A stretch of DNA of 64,000 nt from Umezawaea beigongshangensis (GTDB lineage Bacteria; Actinomycetota; Actinomycetes; Mycobacteriales; Pseudonocardiaceae): the NCBI RefSeq assembly GCF_016464305.1, contig NZ_JAEIOJ010000003.1, forward strand, positions 372,001 to 436,000. Direction: 5' to 3'. How positions within the stretch are numbered: the stretch's first letter is position 1; every line of letters begins with the position of its first letter. Below are positions 44,651 through 53,215 of this stretch, piece by piece. A model generated the notes under the pieces. That model searched no databases, was not told the origin of the DNA, and saw nothing but the letters and a program-made list of their open reading frames with translations. The translations under genes and the position numbers were made by a program.

Positions 44651-45850
44651 ATGGCGTTCGACGTCGCACGGGTGAGAGGGCTCTTCCCGGCGCTCGGAGA
44701 CGGCTGGGTGCACCTGGACGCTCCCGCCGGGATGCAGGTCCCCGAGCAGGTGGCCACCGCCGTCTCCACCGCGCTGAGAGCTCCCGTGTCGGGTCCCGGC
44801 GGGATCTTCCCGGCCTCGCAGCGGGCAGAGGCCATCGTCGACGCTGCCCGCAGAGCCGTCGCCGACCTGGTCGGCGCCGATCCGGCCGGTGTCGTGCTGG
44901 GCCCGAGCGCCGCCGTGCTCCTGCAACGCCTCGCCGACGCGTTCTCCGACGGCTGGTTCCTCGGGGACGAGGTCGTCGTGTCCCGGCTCGACCACCCGGC
45001 CAACATCGCCCCCTGGCAGCGCGCCGCCCAGCGGACCGGCAGCGTCGTGCGCTGGGCCGAGGTCGACATCGAGACGTGCGAGCTGCCCAGCTGGCAGTAC
45101 GACGAGCTGGTGACCGATCGCTGCGAGCTCGTCGCCGTCACCGCCGCGTCCGGCACCGTGGGCACCCGCCCGGACCTGCGCAAGATCGCCGAGACGGCCA
45201 GGGCGCACGGGGCGACGATCGTGGTCGACGCCTCCTCCGCCGCGCCGTTCGTGCCGCTGGACATCACCTCGATGGACGCCGACGTCGTCGCCGTGTCCGC
45301 GAACGCCTGGGGCGGTCCGCCGGTCGGCGCCCTGGTCTTCCGCGACCCGGCGATGCTGGAGCTGCTGCCCTCGTTCGCGGTGGAGCCCGGCGCCCGCGGG
45401 CCGGAGCGCCTCGAACTCGGCCCGCACGCCTACCCGCTGCTCGCCGGGCTCGTCGCGTCCGTGGACTACCTCGCCGGGCTGGACGACGCCGCCCTCGGCC
45501 CGCGCCGCGAGCGGGTGCTCAGGTCGCTCGGCTCGGTGAAGGCGTACCAGGCGGGCCTGCTGGCCAACCTCATCAACGAGCTGCGCTCGCTGCGGCACGT
45601 CATGGTGATCGGCGACGCCATGCGCCGGGTGCCGGCCCTGGCGTTCACGATCGCGGGGGTGAAGGCGGTCGAGGCGGTCGAGCACCTGTCCGACCGAGGG
45701 GTCTGCGCCTTCGCCGATCCCGGTCAGCACGGCGTGTTCTCCGCGCTCGGAGTGGGCGAGGTCGGCGGCGCGGTCCGGGTGGGACTCGCGCACTACACGA
45801 ACGCCGCGGAGGCCGACCAGCTCGTGCGGGCGGTCGCCGAACTCGGATGA
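44651..45850 (+). CDS. cysteine-desulfurase-like protein lacking PLP lysine
   Basis: 399 aa aminotransferase class V fold, homologue of Rv3778c. The overall pattern is kept: VHLDAPAGMQVP, FPASQRAEAIVDAARRAVAD, RLDHPANIAPW, IVVDASSAAPFVPLDI. But where SufS/CsdA proteins have SGHK with the PLP-binding Lys, this one reads VSANAWGGPPVGAL, with Ala in place of Lys, and the usual DGAQ is DASS. It therefore probably does not perform PLP-dependent desulfuration. Overlaps the methyltransferase gene (ATGA). Confidence 0.85.
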   Translation: MAFDVARVRGLFPALGDGWVHLDAPAGMQVPEQVATAVSTALRAPVSGPGGIFPASQRAEAIVDAARRAVADLVGADPAGVVLGPSAAVLLQRLADAFSDGWFLGDEVVVSRLDHPANIAPWQRAAQRTGSVVRWAEVDIETCELPSWQYDELVTDRCELVAVTAASGTVGTRPDLRKIAETARAHGATIVVDASSAAPFVPLDITSMDADVVAVSANAWGGPPVGALVFRDPAMLELLPSFAVEPGARGPERLELGPHAYPLLAGLVASVDYLAGLDDAALGPRRERVLRSLGSVKAYQAGLLANLINELRSLRHVMVIGDAMRRVPALAFTIAGVKAVEAVEHLSDRGVCAFADPGQHGVFSALGVGEVGGAVRVGLAHYTNAAEADQLVRAVAELG

Positions 45851-46515
45851 GCCGCGGCGTGGACGACGCGCTGGCCCGCGACCTGGCCGACCTCGCCGCG
45901 CTGGTGCGCCTCGCCCCGCTCACGACGGACTACCTGCCGAACACCGCGCACGAGCTGCGTCCCGCCGCGCTCGCGGCCGTGGTCGACGAGATCGTGGTGG
46001 GGTCGCGCACGGTGCTGGTGGAGTGCGGCTGCGGCTCGTCCTCGGTGATCATCGCCAGGCTGCTGGCCCGCCGGGGCTTCGGCCACCTGCTGTCGATCGA
46101 GCACGACGAGCGCACGGCCGCGTACGTGGCGAGCCAGTTGCGCCGCGAGAGCCTGGGCCACGTCGCCCGCGTCGTGTTCGCGCCCCTGGAGAAGCACCCG
46201 GCCGCGCTGGGCGCTCTGCGCTGGTACGCGCCCCGGCTGGTGCACGACGAGGTGGCCGCGCACGTGGAGCGCTTCGGCCTGGTGGACCTGCTGCTGGTGG
46301 ACGGCCCGGTCTCGCGCGACGCGGGCGGTGAGCTGGTGCGCTACCCGGCGCTGCCGGTGCTGCGCGGCGTCCTGGCGCCCGGCGCGGCCGTGCTGGCCGA
46401 CGACGCCGGGCGGCCGGGCGAGCGGGCCGTCCTGGCGCGGTGGTCCGAGGAGTTCGGCCTGAGGTTCCGGCTGGCCGACCGGACCCTCCTGGCGGTCGCG
46501 AGCGCCCTGGCCTGA
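45847..46515 (+). CDS. SAM-dependent methyltransferase (class I)
   Basis: 222 aa. The SAM-binding motif I is LVECGCGSSSVIIAR (about 60-74), with the acidic loop LLSIEHDE ending motif II and LLLVDGP as motif III. The pattern resembles O-methyltransferases acting on small molecules. ATG 45847 overlaps the preceding stop, so it is coupled to the desulfurase-like gene. Substrate unknown. Confidence 0.82.
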   Translation: MSRGVDDALARDLADLAALVRLAPLTTDYLPNTAHELRPAALAAVVDEIVVGSRTVLVECGCGSSSVIIARLLARRGFGHLLSIEHDERTAAYVASQLRRESLGHVARVVFAPLEKHPAALGALRWYAPRLVHDEVAAHVERFGLVDLLLVDGPVSRDAGGELVRYPALPVLRGVLAPGAAVLADDAGRPGERAVLARWSEEFGLRFRLADRTLLAVASALA

Positions 46516-46522
46516 GCGCCGG

Positions 46523-46984
46523 TCAGCCGGGCCGCGCCTCGGCGGACGGCTCCTCCGGCCGCACCGACGAACCGGACGCGCCGGCGCCCGGCGCGACGGC
46601 GCTGCTGCTGACCGGCGTGCTGCTGACCGGCGTGCTGCTGACCGGCGCGCTGCTGACCGGTGTGCTGCTGACCGGCGTGCTGCTGGGCGGCTGGCTCGCG
46701 GGGGCGCTCGGCACGGGGGAGGGTGCCGGCGTCGTGGACGACGTCGGCACGACGGGGAAGTCGGCGGGACCGACCGGCTCCTGACCGGCTCCGGCACCGC
46801 CCACCAGCACGGCGAGCACCACGGCCAGCGCGCTCGCGCCCCCGCTGGCCGCCACGGCCGCGTGCCTGCGCCGGCGGCGGACCCGCTCCCCGGCCCGGAC
46901 GACCGCGTCGGCGGTCAGCCACCCCGGTGGCGCGGGACGGTCGCCGACGTCCCCGAGCACGGATCGCAGTTCTGCCGGGTCCAC
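46523..46984 (-). CDS. membrane partner of SigE-family sigma factor, candidate anti-sigma
   Basis: 153 aa. A short cytoplasmic N-terminus with a basic stretch (about 31-40), one membrane helix (about 42-62) and an extracellular Pro/Ser/Thr-rich tail holding PVSSTPVSSTPVSS repeats. It starts one base after the sigma-factor stop, using a GGAGGTGG ribosome site inside that gene. No HxxxCxxC zinc motif of ZAS anti-sigma factors is present, so the anti-sigma role rests on context. Confidence 0.65.
   Translation of the reverse strand: MDPAELRSVLGDVGDRPAPPGWLTADAVVRAGERVRRRRRHAAVAASGGASALAVVLAVLVGGAGAGQEPVGPADFPVVPTSSTTPAPSPVPSAPASQPPSSTPVSSTPVSSAPVSSTPVSSTPVSSSAVAPGAGASGSSVRPEEPSAEARPG
46602..46691. 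repeat. six 15-bp tandem repeats in coding sequence
   Basis: Six in-phase units of GTGCTGCTGACCGGC encode the repeated P-V-S-S-T pentapeptide of the membrane protein at 46523-46984. Unit number could change by slippage without breaking the frame. Confidence 0.9.
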
Positions 46985-46985
46985 G

Positions 46986-47519
46986 TCACACCACCTCCTG
47001 GTTCCTGCTCGGCGCGGCACGCTCCGAGAACTGCCCGTTCAGCCGCCGCTTCAACGTCGCCAGCCCCTTGGACGTCTGGCTCTTGACGGTGCCCGGCGAG
47101 CAGCCCAGCACCTCGGCCGTCTCCTGCACGCCCAGGTCCGTCCAGTACCGCAGCACGAGCACCGCGCGCTGCCGCGGCGGCAGCGCGCCCAGCGCGTCCC
47201 AGACGACGATCCGGTCCTCGCCGCCCGGCCCCTCCGAGGGCACCTCGGCGTCGGTGCCGGTGCTCTGCTCCCTGCGCCACCACAGCCTGCGCCGCTCGGC
47301 GAGGTAGGCGCGCGTCACGATCCGGCGGAGGTACCGGGTGAGCTGCTCCCGCTCGTCCAGGTCGTTCCACCGCAGGTAGAGCTTGAGGAAGGCCGACTGC
47401 GTCAGGTCCTCGGCCCGGTGCCGGTCGCCGCACAGCAGGTACGCCGTCCTGCGGACCGCGTCCACGTGCTGCTCGAAGCAGAGGCGGAACTCCTCCTCCG
47501 GGACGGTGTGCGTCCTCAC
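46986..47519 (-). CDS. RNA polymerase sigma factor, SigE family (ECF)
   Basis: 177 aa, regions 2 and 4 only. Region 2 has EEFRLCFEQHVDAVRRTAYL and RAEDLTQSAFLKLYLRW. Region 4 has ALPPRQRAVLVLRYWTDLG and CSPGTVKSQTSKGLATLK. This is the small SigE-family type abundant in actinomycetes. GTG 47519. Followed by a membrane protein likely to control it. Confidence 0.92.
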   Translation of the reverse strand: MRTHTVPEEEFRLCFEQHVDAVRRTAYLLCGDRHRAEDLTQSAFLKLYLRWNDLDEREQLTRYLRRIVTRAYLAERRRLWWRREQSTGTDAEVPSEGPGGEDRIVVWDALGALPPRQRAVLVLRYWTDLGVQETAEVLGCSPGTVKSQTSKGLATLKRRLNGQFSERAAPSRNQEVV

Positions 47520-47589
47520 CGCGCGTCCTCCGCGACAGCGCGGAGCGCCGGTGCGCGCCCGCGCACCGGCACCCCGTCGTGGTGGGTGG

Positions 47590-47964
47590 TCAGTTCTGCG
47601 CCTCGGCGACGGACGGCACGGGCGCGGCGGCGGGGTGCGACTGCTCGGGCGCGGTAGGGGGGTGCGACTGCGCTGGTTCGGCCACCGGGGACGACGGCGC
47701 TGGCACGGCCTCCGGGGGCGTGGAGGCGGGCGCGGCGGTGGGGTGCGACTGCTCGGGTGCGGTCGGGGGGTGCGACTGCGCGGGCTCGGCCACGGGGGAC
47801 GAGGACGCGGGCTCGGCCACCGGGGACGAGGACGCGGGCGTGGCGGCCGGGGACTGCACGGGCCGCGGCGCGTCCCCGCCTCCGGCGAACGCGATGGCGG
47901 GGACGGCGACGGCGATACCGCCGAGCGCGACGGCGACCGCCGCGAACGTGAGTCGAGTGCGCAC
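47590..47964 (-). CDS. secreted Pro/Ala/Ser-rich repeat protein
   Basis: 124 aa. A signal peptide (about 1-27, ending AIAFA-GG) precedes a low-complexity mature part with two copies of PVAEPAQSHPPTAPEQSHP and two of ASSSPVAEP. GTG 47964 has GGAG 6 bases before. It lies 70 bases upstream of the sigma-factor gene on the same strand. No LPXTG-like anchor or membrane helix at the C-terminus. Function unknown; it looks like a cell-wall spacer. Confidence 0.65.
   Translation of the reverse strand: MRTRLTFAAVAVALGGIAVAVPAIAFAGGGDAPRPVQSPAATPASSSPVAEPASSSPVAEPAQSHPPTAPEQSHPTAAPASTPPEAVPAPSSPVAEPAQSHPPTAPEQSHPAAAPVPSVAEAQN
47630..47840. repeat. imperfect direct repeats in secreted protein gene
   Basis: A block of about 65 bp containing GGGGTGCGACTGCTCGGG and GGGGGTGCGACTGCGC recurs about 105 bp later. 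A 30-bp GGCTCGGCCACGGGGGACGA-type unit is tandemly doubled beside it. Confidence 0.75.
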
Positions 47965-48081
47965 GAGAACTCCACGGGTGACTTCCGGACGCCGCGTGGT
48001 TCGCGGCGATCTCGGTGATCCCCCAGGGGGGCGGGGGCGGCACCCGGTTGCCCACCCGTGGAGTGACTCGGGTCACCCCGC

Positions 48082-49074
48082 TCAGCGCACCCGCAGCACG
48101 ACCTTGCCGAACACGTCCCCGCCCTCCTCCAGGAGCCGGTGCGCCCGCGCCGCCTCCCGCACCGGCACGACCTCGTGTACGACCGGCTTCACCAGGCCGC
48201 GCTCGACCAGTGGCCACAGCCGCTCGCGCACCGACCGCACGATCTCCGCCTTGCCGCCCCTGCCGTCGACCGGGCGGGCGCGCAGGCCGGTGCCCGAGAC
48301 CGAACCGCGCTTCGCGAGCAGCCTGCCGATGTCCAGCTCGGCCTTGCGCCCGCCCTGCATCCCGATCACGGCGAGGTGCCCGTCCGCCGCCAGCACGTCG
48401 ACGTTGCGCGCCAGGTAGGAGGCGCCCATGTTGTCGAGCACGACGTCGGCGCCGTGGCCGTCGGTCGCTGCGCGCACCTTCTCGACGAAGTCCTCGTCCC
48501 GGTGGTTCACCAGGATCTCCGCGCCCAGCTCGGCGCACCGCGCGAGCCGGTCGGCCGAACCGGCCGTCGTCGCGACCCGCGCGCCCAGCGCCACGCCGAC
48601 CTGGACGGCGTGGGTGCCGATGCCGCCCGCGCCGCCGTGCACGAGGAGGACGTCGCCCCGCTCCAGCCCGGCGAGCATCACCACGTTCGACCACACCGTG
48701 CACGCGACCTCCGGCAGCGACGCGGCCGTCACGAGGTCGACGCCCTCCGGCACCGGCAGGAGCTGCCCGGCGGGCACCACGACGCGCTCCGCGTAACCGC
48801 CGCCGGCGAGCAGCGCGCACACCTCGTCGCCGACGCTCCAGTCGCGCACCCCCTCGCCGAGCGCGGCGATCGTGCCGGAGCACTCCAGGCCCGGCACGTC
48901 CGACGCGCCCTTCGGCGGCGGGTAGAGGCCCTGCCGCTGCAACAGGTCCGCGCGGTTGACGGCGCTCGCCGCGACGTCCAGCAGCACCTCGCCCGGTCCC
49001 GGCTCCGGATCGGGCGCCTCCGTCCACTCCAGCACGTCGGGGCCGCCGGGTTCGCGAATCGTGATCGCACGCAT
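48082..49074 (-). CDS. NAD(P)H:quinone oxidoreductase, zinc-independent MDR family
   Basis: 330 aa. GroES-like N-terminal domain (NRADLLQRQGLYPPPKGASD) and a Rossmann domain with VHGGAGGIGTHAVQVG (about 145-160). This matches the PIG3/QOR group, with no catalytic zinc ligands. It reduces quinones or enones with NAD(P)H. ATG 49074 has a leaderless-type TACGGT 7 bases upstream. Confidence 0.92.
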   Translation of the reverse strand: MRAITIREPGGPDVLEWTEAPDPEPGPGEVLLDVAASAVNRADLLQRQGLYPPPKGASDVPGLECSGTIAALGEGVRDWSVGDEVCALLAGGGYAERVVVPAGQLLPVPEGVDLVTAASLPEVACTVWSNVVMLAGLERGDVLLVHGGAGGIGTHAVQVGVALGARVATTAGSADRLARCAELGAEILVNHRDEDFVEKVRAATDGHGADVVLDNMGASYLARNVDVLAADGHLAVIGMQGGRKAELDIGRLLAKRGSVSGTGLRARPVDGRGGKAEIVRSVRERLWPLVERGLVKPVVHEVVPVREAARAHRLLEEGGDVFGKVVLRVR

Positions 49075-49081
49075 GTCTGCG

Positions 49082-49087
49082 ACCGTA
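49082..49087 (-). promoter_or_regulatory. -10 TACGGT of quinone oxidoreductase (leaderless)
   Basis: Minus-strand TACGGT followed by 7 bases and ATG 49074. Confidence 0.5.
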
Positions 49088-49312
49088 AACCGCTCGCGGA
49101 GGCGGTGCCGCGCGGGCACCACCGCCCGGTGGACCACCCGTGGCCGTTCGCGAACCTCGTCCCGCGCGCACCGCGGCCGGACGGGACGCCGCACGTCACC
49201 GGGGTCACGGAGCGTCTCCACCTGCTCACGGGGCGACAACCATCCGGGTGAGGGCTTGTGCGAGCCCGCTCGGCTGGCGAGAGTCGGCGCACCCGACGAA
49301 GGGGGCGTGCAC

Positions 49313-50836
49313 ATGCCCGCCAGATCATCAGTGGGACGCGGCGCCGCCGCCGCGTTCGCAGCCTGTGTCACCGTCGCGCTGGTCACCGGACCGGCAGCAG
49401 TGGCGGGACCGGCGGCGAAGACCGGTCCCGCTCTCGCGGAGAAGCTCGCGAAGAGCGTGACGCCGACCGGCGTGAACCGCCATCTCATCGCCCTCCAGCG
49501 GATCTCCGACCGCACCGGGGGAACCCGCGCGGTCGGCACACCGGGGTTCGACGCCAGCGTCGACCACGTCGCGGGCACGCTCCGCGGCGCCGGTTTCGAG
49601 GTGACGACGCCCGAGTTCACCTATCCCGTGCAGGTCACCGACGCCGCTCTCGCCGCGGTCGGCGGCGTCACCGTGGAGAACATCCCGCTGGAGTTCTCCC
49701 CGCAGACCCCGGTCGGCGGGGTGACCGGCCCGCTGCGCGTGGTGCCGGAGGACGCCACGCCGGGCTGCGAGGCGTCGGACTTCACCGGGCAGGACTTCAC
49801 CGGTTCGATCGCGCTGATCCGGCGCGGCGCCTGCACGTTCGACGTCAAGCACCGCAACGCCGCCGCGGCCGGGGCCGTCGCAGTGATCGTGGCGAACAAC
49901 GCCGACGGCCCGCTGTCCGGCGTGACGCTGGGAGAGCCCGGCGTCGTGCCCACGGGCGGGGTGAGCCGCGCGGACGGCACCGCGCTGGCCGCGTTCGCCG
50001 GGCAGGCCACGACGGTCGACCTGCGCTTCCACGTCGACGAGCGGGTGGCGCGCAACGTCCTGGCGCAGACGCGGACCGGCCGCGGAGACAACGTGGTGAT
50101 GGCCGGTGCGCACCTCGACAGCGTCGAGGCCGGGGCGGGCATCAACGACAACGGCTCCGGCTCGGCCGCGCTGCTGGAGACCGCTCTCCAGCTCGGCAGC
50201 CGCCCGAAGGTCGACAACGCCGTGCGCTTCGCGTGGTGGGGCGCGGAGGAGCTGGGCCTGATCGGCTCCACGGAGTACGTGCGGGCGCTGTCGTTCGAGC
50301 AGCAGCTCGACATCGCGCTGTACCTCAACTTCGACATGGTGGCCTCGCCGAACGCGGCCTACTTCGTCTACGACGGCGACGACTCGGACGGCGTCGGCGC
50401 GGGCGCTGGCCCGTACGGCTCGGCCCAGATCGAGAAGGCGTTCGTCGACTACCTGGCCTCCACGGGCGTGCAGACCGAGGGCTCGGACTTCACCGGCCGC
50501 TCCGACTACGGCGAGTTCATCGCCAACGGCATCCCCGCGGGTGGCCTGTTCACCGGGGCCGAGGAGATCAAGACCGAGGCGCAGGCCGCCAAGTGGGGCG
50601 GGACGGCGGGCGTCGCCTACGACCCGTGCTACCACCAGGCGTGCGACGACCTGGGCAACCTGGACCGCACGGCGCTGGACCGCAACGCCGACGCCATCGC
50701 CTTCGTGACGGCGTCCTACGCGGTGAGCACCGAGGACGTCAACGGCGTCCCGCCGCGCGCGGAGCGTGCCGAGGTCCGCGCGTCGACGGCGCGCGGTCTG
50801 CACGTCGAGCACCACTCGCACGCGGCCACGTCCTGA
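49313..50836 (+). CDS. secreted M28 aminopeptidase with PA domain
   Basis: 507 aa. Signal peptide (about 1-32), PA insert (about 130-245, SIALIRRGACTFDVKHRNAA) and an M28 zinc peptidase domain with the two-zinc ligands in AGAHLDSVEAGAGINDNGSG, WWGAEELGLIGS, NFDMVAS and YHQACDD. It resembles Streptomyces griseus aminopeptidase S and removes hydrophobic N-terminal residues. ATG 49313 has GAAGGGGG upstream. A 15-bp-stem terminator follows directly. Confidence 0.93.
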   Translation: MPARSSVGRGAAAAFAACVTVALVTGPAAVAGPAAKTGPALAEKLAKSVTPTGVNRHLIALQRISDRTGGTRAVGTPGFDASVDHVAGTLRGAGFEVTTPEFTYPVQVTDAALAAVGGVTVENIPLEFSPQTPVGGVTGPLRVVPEDATPGCEASDFTGQDFTGSIALIRRGACTFDVKHRNAAAAGAVAVIVANNADGPLSGVTLGEPGVVPTGGVSRADGTALAAFAGQATTVDLRFHVDERVARNVLAQTRTGRGDNVVMAGAHLDSVEAGAGINDNGSGSAALLETALQLGSRPKVDNAVRFAWWGAEELGLIGSTEYVRALSFEQQLDIALYLNFDMVASPNAAYFVYDGDDSDGVGAGAGPYGSAQIEKAFVDYLASTGVQTEGSDFTGRSDYGEFIANGIPAGGLFTGAEEIKTEAQAAKWGGTAGVAYDPCYHQACDDLGNLDRTALDRNADAIAFVTASYAVSTEDVNGVPPRAERAEVRASTARGLHVEHHSHAATS

Positions 50837-50841
50837 TCGCC

Positions 50842-50875
50842 GGCGCGGGTCCGTCCACCCGGACGGGCCCGCGCC
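50842..50875 (+). terminator. intrinsic terminator after M28 peptidase
   Basis: GGCGCGGGTCCGTCC and GGACGGGCCCGCGCC form a 15-bp stem with one G-T pair and a 4-base loop, 5 bases after the stop. Confidence 0.88.
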
Positions 50876-51020
50876 GTTCCTCGCACCCGGCGATGCGCGC
50901 CAGCACCTCCGGGTGTCCGTCGTGGACGGTGACGGGGACGGTGTCGTCAGCGCGCCGGGTTCGTCGACGACCAGCGCCGACCCGGCCCTCCCGCACCACT
51001 CGGTCCTCCAACCGGTCTGC

Positions 51021-51137
51021 GTCGCGTCGGAGTCGGTCGAGGACGCCGCCCGCGAGGTGGTGCGCGTCGCCCGTCTCGGACCGGACGGCCCGACCGGCAC
51101 CTTCACCTCGTGGGATGGCGTGAACGTCCCGTGGTGA
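51021..51137 (+). pseudogene. C-terminal remnant of a short-chain dehydrogenase
   Basis: The frame reads VEDAAREVVRVARLGPDG and PTGTFTSWDGVNVPW, then stops. This is the characteristic ending of SDR proteins of the carbonyl-reductase type (...GARAIVWLATLPADGPTGGFF...VPW). No cofactor motif, catalytic YxxxK or start codon is found upstream, so only the last ~38 residues remain. The rest of 50876-51203 holds no gene I can support. Confidence 0.5.
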
Positions 51138-51203
51138 CCACCCGCTCCGCCGCGGCCCGGTCGCCCGCCCCTCGTCGGAGGACGGCTCCGGTCCCGCCGC
51201 CGG

Positions 51204-51869
51204 TCAGGCCGCGAGCTGGAGCGGGCGCAGGAAGGTGATCTTCCGGTGGCTCGTGCGCACGACGTGCCGCTCCGCCAGGTCCCGCAGGCACGTGCTGACG
51301 GCGGGGGTGGACGCGCCGATCGCGGCGGCGAGGTCGCCGTGGGTGAGACCGATGTCCAGCTCGCGGCCGTCCTCCGAGGGGACGCCGTAGCGCTCGTCGA
51401 GCTTCTTCAGCAGCGCCACGAGCCGCACCGGCACGCCGTGGGTGGAGTAGGCGAGCGCCGCGTCCCGGAGACGGAGCTGGGTGGCGAGCGCCCAGTTCAC
51501 GACCGTCGAGATCCGCGGGTCCTGCTCGGCCAGCGCCAGCAGCCGGGACGCCCGCACCGCCCGCACGCGGACCGTCCTGAGCGCGATGTGCGAGGCGTTC
51601 CACGTGCCGTGCAGGAAGGCGGACTCCACCCCCAGCAGATCGCCGGGGCCGCTGATGCCGATCACCGCCGACGAACTCCCGGTGCGCGCCTCCCGCACCG
51701 ACTTCACGTGCCCCTCGACGAGGACGAGGACCGAGGACGCCGGTTCGCCCTGGACGGAGAGTTCGCTGCTCCCGGAGAACTCCTGGTCGGTTCCCGTGGA
51801 GAACAGCGCGGTCGCCTCCGCGAGGCCGAGTTTCGACATGAAGGTGTTCTCGGGCCACGGAATCGTCAT
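51204..51869 (-). CDS. Crp/Fnr-family transcriptional regulator
   Basis: 221 aa. A cyclic-nucleotide-binding-type beta-barrel (about 25-115) is followed by a C-terminal winged HTH (LTHGDLAAAIGASTPAVSTCLRDL, about 172-195). Conserved cAMP-contact residues (RxS in the P-loop) are not evident, so the ligand is uncertain. No Fe-S cysteine cluster. ATG 51869 with GAGAG upstream. The divergent side holds about 350 bases of noncoding DNA. Confidence 0.87.
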   Translation of the reverse strand: MTIPWPENTFMSKLGLAEATALFSTGTDQEFSGSSELSVQGEPASSVLVLVEGHVKSVREARTGSSSAVIGISGPGDLLGVESAFLHGTWNASHIALRTVRVRAVRASRLLALAEQDPRISTVVNWALATQLRLRDAALAYSTHGVPVRLVALLKKLDERYGVPSEDGRELDIGLTHGDLAAAIGASTPAVSTCLRDLAERHVVRTSHRKITFLRPLQLAA

Positions 51870-52225
51870 CGTCGGCTCTCTCGTGCGGCGAACTCCGGCA
51901 CGTTCGGCGACGACGTTCTGAGGATTAATCCGACAATGGCGGGAAAGGGGACCGGAGCCGTGTTCACGAGCGTCGGGCGGTGACTGGAGAGCATGGCGTG
52001 GTCCTGTTCGCTGAACGTGGCACGAAGTGTGCCCGCACACCGGTGACACCGGCGTGGTGTCCCTGCGTTCATTCACCCTATCCAGTGAACAACTGCGGGG
52101 TGGAACCGGCGAGGTCCAGCAGTTGTCCGAAGTCGCGCTTCCGCGATTCCCGCGCGCGGCGCTCGTCCGTCCAGCACGGTGGTGGGACGCGGGTCACCGC
52201 GTGCGGCGACCCGCGTCCCACCCGC
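51870..52225. other. noncoding region between regulator and metallopeptidase
   Basis: I see no gene here. It holds GGATTAATCC (a 10-bp AT-rich palindrome near 51922, probably in the regulator promoter), TTCAC-N8-GTGAA at 52072-52089, and the terminator at 52181-52222. Confidence 0.5.
52181..52222 (-). terminator. intrinsic terminator after zinc metallopeptidase
   Basis: Perfect 15-bp stem GGTGGGACGCGGGTC / GACCCGCGTCCCACC with a 12-base loop, 3 bases beyond the metallopeptidase stop. Confidence 0.9.
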
Positions 52226-53122
52226 TCAGAGGTCGTTCGTGCCGAACGTGTCGCAGCGGGCCGGGTCGCCGGTCTCCAGACCGGTGGTGAACCACCGCTG
52301 ACGCTGCTCGGAGCTGCCGTGGCTGAACTTCGTCGTGTCGACGGCGCCACCGCCCAGTTCGGACTGGATGAAGTCGTCGCCGATGCGCCCCGCCGCGTCC
52401 AGCGCGGCCGTCACGTCGGCCTGGTCGATCTCGCTGATGAGCGGCTGGCCGCTGGCCGTCGGAACGGTCGTGGCGTGGTTCGCCCAGGCCCCCGCGTAGC
52501 AGTCGGCCTGGAGCTCCAGACGCACCGAACCGGAGTCGGGACCGGTCTCGTTGCCCACGCGCTCGTTGGTGCCCAGCAGGTTCTGCACGTGGTGGCCGTA
52601 CTCGTGGGCCAGCACGTAGGACTCCACGAACGGGCCACCGGTGGCGCCGAAGTCCTTCTGCAACTGCTGGAAGAAGTTCAGGTCGATGTAGACCTGCGCG
52701 TCGGCCGGGCAGTAGAACGGGCCCACGGCCGAGGTCGCGTTCCCGCACCTGGTCTGCACGCCGCCCTTGAAGAAGTTGGTCTTCGCCAGCTGGTACGTGG
52801 TGCCGGAGCGCGCGAACTGGTCCTTCCAGAACGCCTGGACCGAGTTGATGACCGCGACCGCCCGGCAGTCGGCGTTCGCGTTGGCGTCCGCGCCGGTCCG
52901 GCACTTCTGGGACAGCGACTCGGAGCTGATCGACTGGTCCTGTCCCACGTCGCCGAAGCCGGCCGTGTCCGGCAGGGAGCCCCCGGCGAACTGCGAGAAC
53001 AGGAAGTAGATGACGAGACCCACGACGCCGAGGCCGCCGCCGCCGAGGGCGACGCGGCCCCCGGACCCTCGTCGATCCGCGACCTGTGATGTGTCGAGTT
53101 CGGCGTTGTCGTTGAACTGCAC
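52226..53122 (-). CDS. membrane-anchored neutral zinc metallopeptidase (YpfJ-like)
   Basis: 298 aa. A short cytoplasmic part, one membrane helix (about 28-48) and a large extracytoplasmic zincin domain with HEYGHHVQ (HExxH) followed by ELQADCYAGAWA with the third ligand Glu. This is the neutral zinc metallopeptidase family (YpfJ). GTG 53122 has GGGAGGA 8 bases before. Monocistronic. Substrate unknown. Confidence 0.92.
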   Translation of the reverse strand: MQFNDNAELDTSQVADRRGSGGRVALGGGGLGVVGLVIYFLFSQFAGGSLPDTAGFGDVGQDQSISSESLSQKCRTGADANANADCRAVAVINSVQAFWKDQFARSGTTYQLAKTNFFKGGVQTRCGNATSAVGPFYCPADAQVYIDLNFFQQLQKDFGATGGPFVESYVLAHEYGHHVQNLLGTNERVGNETGPDSGSVRLELQADCYAGAWANHATTVPTASGQPLISEIDQADVTAALDAAGRIGDDFIQSELGGGAVDTTKFSHGSSEQRQRWFTTGLETGDPARCDTFGTNDL

Positions 53123-53178
53123 TGCACGTCCTCCCGCCAGGAACCCCCCGGAGCGGGACAACGATAACGCCGGAACGA

Positions 53179-53215
53179 CCTCGGTGCGGTGCCCGAGCAG
53201 GGCACCGCACCGAGG
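53179..53215. terminator. orphan 16-bp-stem terminator-like hairpin
   Basis: CCTCGGTGCGGTGCCC and GGGCACCGCACCGAGG pair perfectly around loop GAGCA. It lies upstream of the metallopeptidase start, and no supported gene ends at it from either side. Confidence 0.75.

Noticed and set aside
46602-46691. CRISPR-like regular repeats
   Set aside because: The units are 15 bp, directly tandem without spacers, in phase with a coding frame; no CRISPR array or cas gene is present in the window.
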